From: Aulostomus chinensis
Lineage: Eukaryota > Chordata > Actinopteri > Syngnathiformes > Aulostomidae
Reading direction: 5' to 3'
Assembly: GCA_037954235.1 (NCBI GenBank)
Contig: JBBMOA010000013.1
Location: forward strand, 11,391,001-11,455,000
DNA: 64,000 nt
Position numbers and translations under genes: made by a program
Shown: positions 51,192 through 61,886 of the stretch, piece after piece
How positions within the stretch are numbered: the stretch's first letter is position 1
Layout of the letters: every line of letters starts with the position of its first letter
Notes under the pieces: generated by a model
Told to the model about the DNA's origin: nothing
The model's input: only the letters and a program-made list of their open reading frames with translations
Databases searched by the model: none

Positions 51192-54100
51192 ATGGACAGC
51201 TGGACTCTCCAGGGGGACAGCTACTCCTTCCTGCGCAGTGCACCTCGCAACTTTTCCCTGTGCCATCGTGACGGCACCCCCAACCACGTTGAAATATTCG
51301 ACATCATCAACGTTCCTAGTCAGAGCAGCGCTATCTCCGAGACCACGTGCTTGTGTGACATTTTTGGAGATGACTGTGACCCACCCGCTGTCTCAAGCAG
51401 CCCTGTTGTAGAAGCATTTGTCCCTTCCCAGAGGGAGGTGGACGGGACAGAAGCTTCATCACCACTGGTGGATGATCAGAACGACTCCTCGGGTTCTTAC
51501 CACACTGCAGAGGGTTCAAGTGGAGAGGAGGAGGAGGACCCAACAGAAAGACTTCAAAACCCCCTTTTGCAGAGCGAGTCTTCAGAGAGGAAGCTGTTGG
51601 AGGGCAGTAAAGTGAGCTCTGAACTCTCAAAGGATAGTACCTCAGATTTTGAGTCAAATAGGAAGCCATCAACACCTCAGCTTTGTGCAGCTAACCCGCC
51701 ATCTGGGGCTGTGAACACTGTTTGTGGAGAGAGGACACCCTCTCCTGGACATAACAGCTCCTATAACCTCAGTCCAGACGGACCAGTGTCATCCGTGTCC
51801 TCAACCTCAGGTTCACCCTCATTACTTAATCCACGACAAGCTCATTCAGAAGCACAACCAAGGAGAATCACACCTACATTCAAAGACAGACATAATAGCC
51901 CCTCACATCCAAATTTGACTCAAAGTCCCTCCCCAGAGCTTATAAATTGTATCAGCTCATCTTCTGATTCAGTAAATGCACAATCATTTCCTGAGTTCAG
52001 AGGAGCAGGAGTGTCACCTGAGCCAGGTACCAGGTGCTGTATTCAAAACAAGAGTCCCTCACCTGAATCTGTATCCAAAGATTTTTCTCCAGATCATATA
52101 TCACCAACTTCAGAATTTAGATCCAACCTTTCATCTCCTTTGCCTTCATCCAGCTGTGAACTTATATTACCCCAGTCAAAAGAAAAACAGGTTTCTCCTG
52201 AACTAAAGAATAGGTCATACTCCCGAAGTACTCAAGCATCATCCTTTCTCCCTGAGCTGAGAGGTAGGGTTTCTCTGCCCGATCTCTTCAACAGAGGCTC
52301 TACCCCAGATATAGTGGACTCTCCCCCCATCTGTGAGTTGATTTCAGATCCTGACACAGCAGGAGGAAACTCAAGAGCAACTTCTGAGAACCGAGACACA
52401 GGGTTACTAGCTACAGCCTGTGGTACTATCTCAACACCTGTACCACGATACACACCTCCCTCTCCTGTGATTTCATCCACTCCATCTCCTGATCATAGGG
52501 AGAGTTGTGTCTTGCCTGAATTTAGATGTTCAGCTCCCTCATCTGACCTGCTTAGTGCTGCCTCTCTGGCAAAGAGTGGGACAAGAATTCTCTCTCCTGG
52601 CCCCCTACATAAAATAGGAGATTCAGCACCCTCTGAGCTCTTCACCCAGGTTTCATCACCTGTGGCAAGTTATAGTTTATCTCCATCCCCTGGAGTTCGA
52701 AGTGTCTCAAGCATTCATACTGCTTCTTCACCCGAAATCAGAATTACAGCATCCTCACCAGAGGTAGGTGGGCGAGAGCAATCTCCTGAAGTGGAGGCAG
52801 TGTCAGACTCTCCCCTCCTATATCCTCAGTTTGAATTTGCTTCATCCAGAAGCCCAACTTCATCACCTCAGATTACAGGAATTTCTTACTCAGTTGTTCA
52901 ACCTGAGGACAGGGACTCCCCCCCATTTCCTGAGCTCTGTTGTCTCTCAACCCCAGAATCTGATAGGACACGAGTGTACCCCGAAGCAAGGAGCTCTACC
53001 CCAAGCCGAGACAGTGAAGAGAGCAGTAGAGCAGACTCTGCTGCCACACCACGGGATTCCCCTCATGAATCTGGCTTCACAGGCACTGTCCAACAGCCTG
53101 AGATAACTCTGTCACATCAATCCAGGTACCAAACACCTTCACCGCAGCCAAAGAATCTCACTCCTTCACCTGAGTCAAGGAATGTAACCCCTTCATCTGA
53201 CAGGTATCCAAGTCCCTCACCTGAATACAGAGGTAGCAATCCATCACCTGTTGCTTCATCACCTGTTGCCACATCACCTGTTGCCTCATCACCTTTTGCC
53301 TTATCTCCAGAACTTAAGTACCATCAGCATTCACCCTCAAGTCTCTCCACTGACAATAACCCATACAATTCACAACCTGAACCTCCTCCTCATACTACAC
53401 CTGGGATCAAAGCGGTTTCTTCCTCTCCTGATAGTCTAGAAATTCACTGTCACACACAGTTGGAAAAAGACGATGTGTCACCTTCATTCAAATTAAACAA
53501 AGAAGACAAGTCAGGTGTATCTGAAATACTCAATTCACCTGTAGTGGTAATTCAGTCACCAGTATCTACTTCACAGACTGAGGGAAAAGTAGACAGAGCA
53601 CCAAAAGAAGAAAGCAAAGAAGAATTAACGCCAGAGGAAATAAATCTTCAGCATATCCCTTGTTTAGCCTCCTGGTCTGAGGTAAAGCAAGAGACCAGCC
53701 CCACCTTCTTTCAGATAGAAGAGTGTTGTAATAATCCAGTTGAAAAAAAGTCGCTCTCCCCTAATCTGATTTTTGGCAAGGAAAGGGGTCAAAACATTTC
53801 ACCTGACCACAAGGCTCAACCAAACAAATCTGAGCAGAGATTGGAAAGCAACCAGCCTCCACATAAAAGTTATTCACGGACCCCTGAGAGCAGCAGCTCA
53901 TATAAATCAAAACCAGCAAACTCAAAAGTACAACTCTCATCACAAGTTGGGCACAAAAACAGAGCGAGGTTTACTGAGAACATGGCTCATCATGTAAAGG
54001 AACGGAGAACTCCCTCTCCCCCAATCACCAGGTTTACACCTGTACACATATTAGCTCCAGAAAAGCCATACAGACCCTGGCAGAACAGAGGCCACCCTCA

Positions 54101-57100
54101 GGTTGAAGCATCCTCACAGAGTATTTATTTAAAAAAGGAAGTGACAAATAGGGAAAGCCCCGAAGTTGTCCCTGTTGATAATAATAGCCAGCCCCACTGG
54201 GTCAGGCTTGGAAAGCAATTGGAGATGGAGAGGAAAATGCTGCTGGAGGAGGAGAGGGAAATAGGTAGAGAGAGGGAAAGGGATAGGGAGATGGAGGTAG
54301 GAAAAAATAGGGAGGGGCGGGAGCTTGAAAAGGGGGAGGAGTGGCAGGGGAATGAAAGTTACAGAGGGGAACAGGTTGAGCTGTCATTCAATGCCAGGAA
54401 TAGAAAAGGGCTGGGGAGTCGCAGTACAGTCCCCACAAGCAGAGAGACCCGTCCGGGACTGCCAACAGTGCATTCCTATTCAGAGAGCTTGCTTGCCACC
54501 AGACAACTACAGCAACAACAGAGTCTGCTTAAATTTGCCTCCCAGCAAGACGCCAAGGGTGGTTTGAGTAGGCGACTTCAACCTCCTGCATCACAGAACA
54601 AGAACAGTGCTCGTGTGGTCACCAACAGGCCCTGCCGGAGTTCGAGCTCCAGTATGGGAAGCGAGTTTGATGAGGCAGACAATGAGGTGAAGTGGTTTAC
54701 AGACTTGGCTTTCAGTAGCCTGTCGCGCCCTGAGGTTGATTACCTTGACATGTACAACTCCAGCCATCGTTCATCTACTAACATCTCTCAGTCATCTACA
54801 CAGGAGAGCCCAGCTGGGGTCAGTGCTGCCTGGCCAGCCTATGCTGACTTCCGGGGTTCTGCTCCAAAGCTGGACAATGATGAGCTCTCGTTCCAGCAAC
54901 CATCTGCGTACTTTTCAGATGGCCTGGATTCATCAAGGCGCTATGAGCTGGGCAGCTTTGAGTGCATTGATGTAGCTGTGGAAAGAGAAGACAAAAAGGT
55001 GAGAAGAGGAGTGCCAAAGAGACAGATCCAGCTGAGGAGGAAGGACAGTGCTGAGGGGAAGCAGGATGCGAACAGTGAAAATAGTAGCCCTGGAGCTCCC
55101 GCAATGGGGAACAGTCCCTTTCTTGAAAGGCATTCCAGAGAGGCACTGTTGAGACAATACAGTACACCTGAGGCAATGCAAGAAGTCTACCCTCCTGAGC
55201 ACAGTCCTGAGCCTAATCAACGAAATGAAAGAAAATGCAAACTCCAAAAATCTGCTTCTCTGGATGAAACATGTACCAAGACCAAGATGGCTACTTGCCT
55301 CATCAAGAGTGTTTTGTCCAAGAAGATGCAAAGTTTAGAAAAACAACCTGATGAGCAAATGGGAGATGAAGTGATCCCCATTTATGAGGAAAACATTTTA
55401 CCAACAGAGAGTGAAGTAAGACCATTCAAGGAGTCCCCAAAACCAGATACAGACAACCTGAGTTCCTCGTTTCACTCAGATTATGGTCTTACATCCGAAA
55501 GCCTTGCAAGGAGTGGAGAACAAAGCCCAAAGGATGAAGCCAGACCATCAAAATGCTTTGGAATTAAATCCAGTAGCAGGCCAAGTTCAAGCAGCAGCAA
55601 CAGAAGTGTGAACTTATCACATACCGGCAACAAAGTGGCTAACTCTGAAGGAAGAAAAGCAACCTCCTCAAGATCTGAAATAAAATCTGAATTGAAAGTG
55701 CCATTTGATAGTAAACACACAAGAGCTGGAGTACTACAAACAGATGACATTAAAACATGGGAGGAAAGCAAGAGTGGTGACTCAGCAAATGCCATTGCCG
55801 GGAACACACAAGCTTCTTTTGCTTCTGGCGCCAGCAGCATGCAAGCCAGGATGACAAACAGACACCAGGAATTTGAAACCATAGAGAACCATAAAAAACT
55901 GCAACAGATGGACAAGGACCAAAGCCAAAACAAGCCAAAAACACAGGGAATTTCACTGAAAGGTGGGGAGAAAAAGAAAGCCTCTCTCAGTGTCTGTCTT
56001 ACACCTGAGGCAGAAAACAAACCTATTGCATCTTCACCAGACATGTTTCTCAGTGGAAGAGAGGAAAGAGTTGAGAGTGACGGCGATGTGAAAACAGATG
56101 AAGAGGACAGAAATGCGGATAACAAAGTTAAGGTTATTCACAAAGTTAGAGATGTCAGACGGCTTGTAAAAAATACATATAATCTGTCATTCAAGGCAAC
56201 TGGTTCTACAATGCCATCAGATATGGGTGAGGAAACGACTGAACATTTTAATGAGAAAAATAAGGAAAAAATAGAAGAGGAACGGCAGAAAGATGTCCTA
56301 GGGGGCTTGGAGAGAGAGATAACAAAGGAGGAAAAGAAAGAGGAGGTCATGGTGGAAAGGAAAGTGGAACAGAAAATGGAGATGAAAGATGAAAAGCCAC
56401 CGACTGCATCCCCGCTTCTGCAGACCAAAGGAAAGTCTCCAACACACCCACAACCAATGCAAATACAATACAAGGCAGTTTGCTGTAAAGATGACAAAAA
56501 TAAAGTGATGCCGAGCCATAAAGCCTCAGAGAAGCAAGCTGATGAATCGCATATTTCTCCAGAGCTTTCCCTGGAGGCAAGCAGAGAACAAGAGGATACC
56601 AGTGATATGAATGTACAGAACACAACAAAGGATATGAAGGCCAACTCATGCAAACAGGATTCAAACATACAGGTGGAAACACATGAGCCTAAAACAGAAA
56701 CATATAAAGTGCTAGACAATGTGGAAAAACCTGTTGTGGTTAGAACAGACAGAAAACCTCCCATGCTTGGCAGCCTCCCCAAACTGCCCAGTAAGGAAAG
56801 AGAGGTGTCCACTGCTGTGGTGTTGATACGAGATGGATCCAGCAAGACAAAGACATCTGCATCTCCGGCTCAGGAAGAAATTCCCACCCCTCTACCAACC
56901 CCAGCTGCTTCAGAATCACCTGAGCTTACAACCTCCAGCAGCGGTGGCCACTCAGTCTCCATGTTATTAAAGGAGAAAGGCTACCAAGCTGACATTGGAG
57001 CAGTGGTTGGCGATGGTAAGAATGCAAGTGGAGTGAAAGGGGTCCCATATAAACATGTAAACTGTCTAGAGATCCCCCTCCAGACCACCGTGCCCTCAGA

Positions 57101-59387
57101 TAGTCGGACTGAGTTGCATAGAGAAAGGACATTCTCTTCCTCATCCACCGTGTCTGGCCCCTCAGCCGTGTCTGACAATACAGATACACCACCAAAGAGA
57201 GAAGACGAAGAAGTTTGTATAGTGCCTACAGAAACGGATAAATCAAATGAGAAAACAGTTACATCACAGGGAAATATGCAGGACCAAACACAACCTCTCA
57301 GTAAATACAAGATGGAAGGAGATTTTGAAGCAGTGAAAAGACAGGACCCAACTTTCCCTCCGAGATCACCTGCAATACGAAGATTCAGACCTCAGCCCAT
57401 TGAAGTTAAGTCCTTGTCTAAAGATACACAGAAACAAGAGACAGCCATAAACAACATGGTTAACAACAGACCACAAACCATTGAAGTTAAATCTATTGCC
57501 AAAAGTTCTGAAAAGCCAGTTGTGCCCCCAAAACCAACCTGCAAATTTAAGCCTGCAGATTTAGGAGCAATGCAAAATAAACCGCCAAAATTAGCACTGG
57601 CATCATCAACTGTTCAAACTAACAATGAGGAGAGGTCTCAAACGATTGTGGTGTCTTCACCAACAATCTATAGAAAGATCTCAAATGAATCAAATTCATC
57701 AGCAAACTACACAAGGAAAATAGCTGTTTCTGCTGTATCAAGCCTCAAACCCTCACCAAGCAAATTAACCGCAACTGCAATTTCTAGTCTTTCAAACAAA
57801 GCAGTCGTAGACCCAGAGGCTTCTAATGAGAGAAGTCAGCAGCAACACCCGGGAGCCTCACCTCAGAGCGCTAGATATACACATAGACCCACCACTGTAG
57901 CTACGACTCCAGTGTCAGCCGCTGGCCAAGGTGGAACCTCTGCTCCAGGTGAAGTTTCTCCAAAAGTAAGCCAAGTCCCTGAACTTCAGTCTCCTGTTGA
58001 GAGACAGGCAGGCCAGCCAGCAGTTGCGGATCCAAACACCCAACTGCAGTCTCCTAAGACAACATTCTCCCAGGAACAAGTTATGTCTCCAATTTCAAAC
58101 AATCCAAAACAACCAGTTGCTGTATCCACAACTAAAGCACCTGGATACACACCCCAACAATGCCACGGGCCACTATCCAGCGAGTACTCTCAAAGGACAA
58201 ATGACATGCGGGTTTATGCCTCAGACGACCCACCGAGCTACGATGACAGAGAGAGCTTTAGTCCCCTCACACTGCCAGATTTGACCCCCAGAAGATCAAG
58301 TCGCTATCAGCCTTCCTCTCGCCTTCCTCCTTGTTCCTGCACTGCAGTCTGCCCCCCCAACTTGAGTCTACCTCCTTCTCACTATCACCGCAGCCCCCAC
58401 AACCTCACTCCTCCTGCTCCTCCACACTCGCCAGGCCATGCGCTACCTTACCCAGTCACACAGCCCCCTCTCCGTCCTCACCAGTGCCGAGCTGATACTC
58501 AGCCTATAAACTTCCAGCCCAGTTCATCACCTAAGTCAAGTCCTCTTGCCCCAAACCAGCAATCAGCCATGTACCAGCCTGTCCACCAGCCTCCACCCTG
58601 CCCTCCGCACCACTCACTTATGCAGGCCTGCCCTGCTGACCGCCCAATGCAGCCCATTGACCCCCGAAGACCCCCTGCCCACAGATCGCCCCAGCAGCAA
58701 CCACCAGGCATAGCTCCTTATAGTGATCCTGGCCACACCCACTCTCCTGGGCTTCCTCCTATGGATCCCCAGTACCTGTGCGGGCCTCAAAGCCTGGGAC
58801 AGTCCTATGGCTCTGAGTATGGGGGTGACACTTCCAGTTTGTACTCAGAGAGCAACTATGGACAAACCCCTCGGAGAGTGCTCCTGGATCCTGAAACAGG
58901 GAAGTATTTTTACATTGAGGTACCTATGCAGCCACTGAGAAAAATGTTGTTTGACCCAGAGACTGGCCAATATGTAGAGGTGCTCATCCCCCAGCAAGCA
59001 ATGTCCCACTCAGGTCTGTATCCTCCTACAGCAGCCCCCTACCCATCTCTCCACAATCCCAATATGTATGCCCCTGCTCCACAGTACATGCCCTATGCAG
59101 CCCCACCTCCCTCAGGCCACCCCCAGACTCAACCCCAGCCACCCCGATATCCAGAGGCCTCTGCTGCAGCATCAATGCACCCAAATGGGCCCGGTGTAAG
59201 CTACAGGAATTCCTCTGGTCAGGGATCCAAGCCAGAGCCCCCAAACCATGCACCACTGGACCAGAGCTACCTGGAGAGTATGTATTATGTTCCAACGGGG
59301 ATGAATGCAAGCCCCAATACCACTCCACCAGTCTACTACCACAAACATCCCCCCAACCTTCCCCCAACAGGGGGTAAAAGGTCCTGA
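51192..59387 (+). CDS. prob1: PROB1-like giant disordered Ser/Pro-rich protein (DUF4585-type C-terminus), single coding exon
   Basis: 2731 codons without an intron; the first in-frame ATG (51192, GTG ATG GAC) is the chosen start. Conserved opening MDSWTLQGDSYSFLRSAP. Residues about 176-750 are saturated with SP/TP motifs and repeated SPE(L/F/Y)R-like units, including four 5-residue repeats at 685-704. A highly charged Glu/Arg/Lys stretch lies at about 1010-1056. A conserved block follows at about 1155-1290 (NEVKWFTDLAFSSLSRPEVD, YLDMYNSSHRSSTNISQSST, YADFRGSAPK). The next part is basic and disordered with several RPQPIEVKSL-like repeats, and the C-terminus is Pro-rich. Twin motifs LLDPETGKYFYIEV (about 2563) and MLFDPETGQYVEVL (about 2585) are the hallmark of the PROB1/C4orf54 family, whose biochemical function is not established. 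Human PROB1 is about 1000 residues and C4orf54 about 1800. Linkage to human chromosome 5 genes favours PROB1; C4orf54 orthology is not excluded. Confidence 0.85.
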   Translation: MDSWTLQGDSYSFLRSAPRNFSLCHRDGTPNHVEIFDIINVPSQSSAISETTCLCDIFGDDCDPPAVSSSPVVEAFVPSQREVDGTEASSPLVDDQNDSSGSYHTAEGSSGEEEEDPTERLQNPLLQSESSERKLLEGSKVSSELSKDSTSDFESNRKPSTPQLCAANPPSGAVNTVCGERTPSPGHNSSYNLSPDGPVSSVSSTSGSPSLLNPRQAHSEAQPRRITPTFKDRHNSPSHPNLTQSPSPELINCISSSSDSVNAQSFPEFRGAGVSPEPGTRCCIQNKSPSPESVSKDFSPDHISPTSEFRSNLSSPLPSSSCELILPQSKEKQVSPELKNRSYSRSTQASSFLPELRGRVSLPDLFNRGSTPDIVDSPPICELISDPDTAGGNSRATSENRDTGLLATACGTISTPVPRYTPPSPVISSTPSPDHRESCVLPEFRCSAPSSDLLSAASLAKSGTRILSPGPLHKIGDSAPSELFTQVSSPVASYSLSPSPGVRSVSSIHTASSPEIRITASSPEVGGREQSPEVEAVSDSPLLYPQFEFASSRSPTSSPQITGISYSVVQPEDRDSPPFPELCCLSTPESDRTRVYPEARSSTPSRDSEESSRADSAATPRDSPHESGFTGTVQQPEITLSHQSRYQTPSPQPKNLTPSPESRNVTPSSDRYPSPSPEYRGSNPSPVASSPVATSPVASSPFALSPELKYHQHSPSSLSTDNNPYNSQPEPPPHTTPGIKAVSSSPDSLEIHCHTQLEKDDVSPSFKLNKEDKSGVSEILNSPVVVIQSPVSTSQTEGKVDRAPKEESKEELTPEEINLQHIPCLASWSEVKQETSPTFFQIEECCNNPVEKKSLSPNLIFGKERGQNISPDHKAQPNKSEQRLESNQPPHKSYSRTPESSSSYKSKPANSKVQLSSQVGHKNRARFTENMAHHVKERRTPSPPITRFTPVHILAPEKPYRPWQNRGHPQVEASSQSIYLKKEVTNRESPEVVPVDNNSQPHWVRLGKQLEMERKMLLEEEREIGRERERDREMEVGKNREGRELEKGEEWQGNESYRGEQVELSFNARNRKGLGSRSTVPTSRETRPGLPTVHSYSESLLATRQLQQQQSLLKFASQQDAKGGLSRRLQPPASQNKNSARVVTNRPCRSSSSSMGSEFDEADNEVKWFTDLAFSSLSRPEVDYLDMYNSSHRSSTNISQSSTQESPAGVSAAWPAYADFRGSAPKLDNDELSFQQPSAYFSDGLDSSRRYELGSFECIDVAVEREDKKVRRGVPKRQIQLRRKDSAEGKQDANSENSSPGAPAMGNSPFLERHSREALLRQYSTPEAMQEVYPPEHSPEPNQRNERKCKLQKSASLDETCTKTKMATCLIKSVLSKKMQSLEKQPDEQMGDEVIPIYEENILPTESEVRPFKESPKPDTDNLSSSFHSDYGLTSESLARSGEQSPKDEARPSKCFGIKSSSRPSSSSSNRSVNLSHTGNKVANSEGRKATSSRSEIKSELKVPFDSKHTRAGVLQTDDIKTWEESKSGDSANAIAGNTQASFASGASSMQARMTNRHQEFETIENHKKLQQMDKDQSQNKPKTQGISLKGGEKKKASLSVCLTPEAENKPIASSPDMFLSGREERVESDGDVKTDEEDRNADNKVKVIHKVRDVRRLVKNTYNLSFKATGSTMPSDMGEETTEHFNEKNKEKIEEERQKDVLGGLEREITKEEKKEEVMVERKVEQKMEMKDEKPPTASPLLQTKGKSPTHPQPMQIQYKAVCCKDDKNKVMPSHKASEKQADESHISPELSLEASREQEDTSDMNVQNTTKDMKANSCKQDSNIQVETHEPKTETYKVLDNVEKPVVVRTDRKPPMLGSLPKLPSKEREVSTAVVLIRDGSSKTKTSASPAQEEIPTPLPTPAASESPELTTSSSGGHSVSMLLKEKGYQADIGAVVGDGKNASGVKGVPYKHVNCLEIPLQTTVPSDSRTELHRERTFSSSSTVSGPSAVSDNTDTPPKREDEEVCIVPTETDKSNEKTVTSQGNMQDQTQPLSKYKMEGDFEAVKRQDPTFPPRSPAIRRFRPQPIEVKSLSKDTQKQETAINNMVNNRPQTIEVKSIAKSSEKPVVPPKPTCKFKPADLGAMQNKPPKLALASSTVQTNNEERSQTIVVSSPTIYRKISNESNSSANYTRKIAVSAVSSLKPSPSKLTATAISSLSNKAVVDPEASNERSQQQHPGASPQSARYTHRPTTVATTPVSAAGQGGTSAPGEVSPKVSQVPELQSPVERQAGQPAVADPNTQLQSPKTTFSQEQVMSPISNNPKQPVAVSTTKAPGYTPQQCHGPLSSEYSQRTNDMRVYASDDPPSYDDRESFSPLTLPDLTPRRSSRYQPSSRLPPCSCTAVCPPNLSLPPSHYHRSPHNLTPPAPPHSPGHALPYPVTQPPLRPHQCRADTQPINFQPSSSPKSSPLAPNQQSAMYQPVHQPPPCPPHHSLMQACPADRPMQPIDPRRPPAHRSPQQQPPGIAPYSDPGHTHSPGLPPMDPQYLCGPQSLGQSYGSEYGGDTSSLYSESNYGQTPRRVLLDPETGKYFYIEVPMQPLRKMLFDPETGQYVEVLIPQQAMSHSGLYPPTAAPYPSLHNPNMYAPAPQYMPYAAPPPSGHPQTQPQPPRYPEASAAASMHPNGPGVSYRNSSGQGSKPEPPNHAPLDQSYLESMYYVPTGMNASPNTTPPVYYHKHPPNLPPTGGKRS
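53244..53303 (+). repeat. In-frame 15-bp tandem repeat, four units
   Basis: TCACCTGTTGCTTCA and three near-identical copies encode SPVAS, SPVAT, SPVAS, SPFAL (residues 685-704). Confidence 0.9.
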
Positions 59388-59895
59388 AATAGAGGATAGA
59401 GGCCGCCTTCCTGGAGCCTGCTGGGTTTTAAATACACAGTGTATAAAGTGGGTGTGTAATGTTAGCCGGTAATGTTGTTTTAGTTTTCACATTGCAATTG
59501 AAGACAGCAATACTTTGGTTGTTGTTTATTTGTTGTCTGCTGCGCTGCTTTAATAGAAATGTAATTCTTGAATTAAGGATTTTGAAAACATGAGAGTGAG
59601 ATATTTCTTTGTCATCTTCGGATTAATATCTAAATCGAAAATGATCCTTTGAAATTTTTTGTCATTTTTGATACAGCACAAGAGCATCTTACTCTAACTT
59701 CAGCAGTCATTCATATGCACTCTAAATCAATAAGTTTACTGATTTACATTTGTTTGTTCTTCAACAACAGATATCTCCCTAATTTGTAATAAAAGAACCT
59801 CATATTTATTGTATTTTTCTCAAATTCTGGATGAGTGAATTTGTGGACAATGTCTGCAAAAACAATGCAAATAAAATATGTCACATATCATTTGC
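59388..59895 (+). other. prob1: 3' UTR of the PROB1-like gene
   Basis: Two poly(A) signals lie downstream of the stop codon: AATAAA at 59788-59793 and at 59870-59875. Confidence 0.55.
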
Positions 59896-60614
59896 ACTTG
59901 TGTTTATGATTGAAATCATGGTTTGAGAAGTCTCAACTTTTATTTACTGGTAAGGTACTTCAAGTAAGATGTCATATCATGTGAAACATAATCACTGTGG
60001 ACCTAAAATTTACCTTTCAGATAAAAAAATAAGTATTTTTTTTTATTTCATTTTTTTAATTTGATGGATGCCATTAAATTAACTATAACAATAATACATT
60101 GTTCATTCACTGGTTTTCATCATGAGAGAGATTTAAAGATCTGGCTCATGCACAGATTGGCACCCATAATTCATCCTGGTATTGATAAAGTATATTACAT
60201 GACCAAACACACACTCATATGACTTAAACAATATGAATACTTCTTAATATATTGATTATTTTAAAATTGCATAAAAAAAAAATCCATATAAATACAACAG
60301 TCCATTTGGAGAAGCTGAATGCCAACTTTAACAAAAGGTACAGTAACCATTTGTAATTCTAATATTAAAAATGAAGAGTCTTTGAACGTTTTAGCTGTAA
60401 ATGAGAAAGTATGATGCAGGAGTAACCTTTCGCCTTTGGGGGCAATACAGAGCCACTAAGGGGCTGTGTACTGCAGGGCGTTATATTTAATCAACATCTG
60501 TTTATCAAATTTCAATGGTGTCACTGGATCACATGACAAATTATTATTATTATCATTATTATTGTCATGACGACTACATGCAGTAGATTGTATCAGCGCA
60601 TCGTGCATGCATGA

Positions 60615-60629
60615 CCACTAGAGGGTGCC
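60615..60629 (+). promoter_or_regulatory. CTCF-like motif
   Basis: CCACTAGAGGGTGCC differs from the CTCF core (CCASYAGRKGGCRS) at one position. Confidence 0.35.
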
Positions 60630-61847
60630 ATAGACCACTAGAACTGCATGGGAAGTCCCATCCAAGGGCTTTTAACCTTTTGTGAGAAGACTCAGGCAGG
60701 GTAAAAGACTGTTTTATGGGTTTTTTTTTTTAAATCCAAACCTGACCCTGGTAACTGAAACCAGAGTCTAATTTGTTTGTCCAGAGGAGAAAAGGGGTTT
60801 CTGATGTCTTTGATGTGGATGCCAGTAAAATTAATGAGAGGTCTGACCAGTAGCTGTGTGGGTTATGTTGAGTGTGCACATGTGGGAGTTAAGTGACTTC
60901 AATCACTGCAGGATCACAGGAGTGTGTTTATCCACATCTGGAGGGTTAAGACACAGAAAGCAGCAAAAGGTTTCCTCTCAGTTTGTGGTTGGGTGGAACA
61001 TTTTTTTAGTGTGCTTGAGATAAATGTCGACATCAGAACTGATGCCGGGATGTTCCTGCTGATAAGTTTATCAGCTAATCATTGCTCAGCAACCGTGTGT
61101 AAACTTGATTAATACCACAACTCAAAATGATATGTTGTGTTTATTAATATGAATAGGTCGCAGATATTCTGATATGCATGTTTCCCTGGAATTGATATAC
61201 AAAGGTCAATAGAGTGTAGTGTTTAAGATTATTACCTTCATCCTCTATTTTAACAATTTGTATAGCGATTACAGACACACCTTTGGAACACAGAATAATC
61301 TCTTTAAATCTCCTGACACACCTAATACATACACCAAATCATTTCCAGACAAACACTTCCACACACACCTTGGACCTGCACCTGGAAGCAGGGTAAAACC
61401 CACACTAAAATCTAAAACATGATTGACAAAAACAGAGTTTACTGGATAATCAAGCAATCTGGAACAAATCCAGGGACGGTGAGGCTTCAGTGGTCAAACA
61501 TCACTCAAAGTCAAAACCATGTGGGTCTGCAGTTCCTGTCAGCAAAAAGCATCAGGGACCCTCCGGGATGTCCTCATAGAGATGCTGTACCTGCATATTT
61601 GTGTTATAATGTTTTAGCCCCTTTTACATAGCAGTTACAGCTTCTCTGTTTCAATCATTTAACTTTCATCAACATTTTCCAGACATTTCCTCCCCATCGT
61701 GTGTGACTACAGAGAATTCCAATTGTGCATACACACAAAACAGACACCATGACATCATCAGGAGAGCTGCTCTCTTTCCACTGTGTCTGTTATTGTTATG
61801 GTTCTCTGACTACTTCGCTACCCCACATTGTGAAGACACATACTCAG

Positions 61848-61848
<1 letters not shown>

Positions 61849-61885
<37 letters not shown>
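61849..61885. repeat. (CA)n microsatellite
   Basis: Pure CA run followed by (TCA)n. Confidence 0.95.

Positions 61886-61886
<1 letters not shown>

Noticed and set aside
55481..56845. Long minus-strand frames (214 and 235 codons) inside the PROB1-like exon
   Set aside because: They are antisense shadows of an A-rich, T-poor coding strand, which makes few antisense stops. They show low-complexity Ser/Leu/Phe content, no homology and no conserved start.
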